This document shows, in pieces, positions 63,878-64,000 of a DNA stretch of 64,000 nt. Source of the stretch: Planobispora rosea (GTDB lineage Bacteria; Actinomycetota; Actinomycetes; Streptosporangiales; Streptosporangiaceae). The notes under the pieces are model-generated. The model saw only the letters and a program-made list of their open reading frames with translations, ran no database searches and had not been told where the DNA came from. The stretch is from assembly GCF_014648175.1 (NCBI RefSeq), contig NZ_BMQP01000014.1, forward strand, positions 1 to 64,000, given 5' to 3'. A program made the position numbers and the translations under genes. How positions within the stretch are numbered: the first letter of the stretch is position 1; every line of letters begins with the position of its first letter.

Positions 63878-64000
63878 TACACCCACGCTCCCAGCCTGGT
63901 CATCCGCTCGGCCACCCGGTCGGAGGTCGGCGCGGTCATCGCGTCCACGATCCGGCCGTCGGCCAGGAACAGGACGGTGTCGGCGTAGGAGGCTGCCACC
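63877..64000 (-). CDS. ABC transporter ATPase, C-terminal end (partial)
   Basis: The last 40 codons of a leftward gene whose 5' part lies beyond the window. SYADTVLFLADGRIVDAMTA and ERMTRLGAWV match the C-terminus of LolD/MacB-type ATPases. The TAA stop overlaps the ATG of the FtsX-like permease (TAATG), so the two form one transporter. Confidence 0.8.
   Translation of the reverse strand, partial: VAASYADTVLFLADGRIVDAMTAPTSDRVAERMTRLGAWV

Overview
The window is a 64 kb chromosomal stretch of a very GC-rich actinomycete. Gene density is high, GTG starts are common, many genes overlap by ATGA, GTGA or TGATG, and the window carries a full ergothioneine operon, ZAS-type anti-sigma logic and many GntR, TetR and XRE regulators. 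A filamentous Streptosporangiales-type organism is my inference; no rRNA or other taxonomic marker is present. I see no prophage, insertion sequence, CRISPR array, tRNA or rRNA. Most of the content reads as ordinary accessory metabolism.

Layout, left part. 1-2330: tail of an unknown gene, an Lrp/AsnC regulator divergent from a DUF2000 gene, and an ArsR-AHSA1 pair. 2528-10017: a potassium island with kdpD and kdpE, a KimA-like APC permease, a KtrB/TrkH-type channel and a solitary CheB-type methylesterase, without kdpFABC. 10102-17219: a leftward glycerol-type ABC operon (glpS, glpT, glpP, glpQ, a DUF2160 gene, glpV) behind an AT-rich promoter region with a 9-bp-arm operator candidate. 17420-19355: a decayed stretch with two back-to-back methyltransferase fragments, a small exported protein, an orphan XRE regulator and an RNase H remnant. 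19356-22594: a DUF4352 membrane protein, a NADAR protein and a Tat-exported PhoX-like phosphatase with a PHO-box-like site. 22774-29714: an ECF sigma factor with a ZAS-type anti-sigma factor, followed by egtABCDE.

Layout, right part. 29790-35176: a secreted unknown protein, a GntR regulator, a lipocalin/CrtC-like protein and a GMC oxidoreductase whose first codons hold a perfect 23-bp inverted repeat. 35236-37639: TetR, a WrbA-like flavodoxin and a nitronate monooxygenase. 37829-46228: housekeeping and stress genes (two SDRs, one with a frameshift at a C run; VOC; YchJ; an RlmG-like methyltransferase; TetR; a YVTN propeller; DUF4916; a PrmC-like methyltransferase). 46371-55551: two adjacent leftward sulfonate/organosulfur import operons. 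One starts with a leaderless, cysteine-ending leader peptide and also encodes a DszA/NtaA-type monooxygenase with two flavin reductases. The other ends with an Rrf2 regulator. 55649-64000: VOC, WYL regulator, erythromycin esterase-like protein, NUDIX hydrolase, a frameshifted Tat-exported polysaccharide lyase family 8 enzyme, and an FtsX-type ABC permease with the tail of its ATPase.

How the genes fit together: the potassium genes form a sensing-plus-uptake module. The ergothioneine operon sits beside a sigma/anti-sigma pair of a type that often senses thiol redox state. The sulfur block pairs import of organosulfur compounds with oxidative desulfonation, under what looks like leader-peptide attenuation. 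Several local regulators (Lrp, GntR, TetR, WYL, erythromycin-esterase promoter) have readable dyad operators next to them, listed individually.
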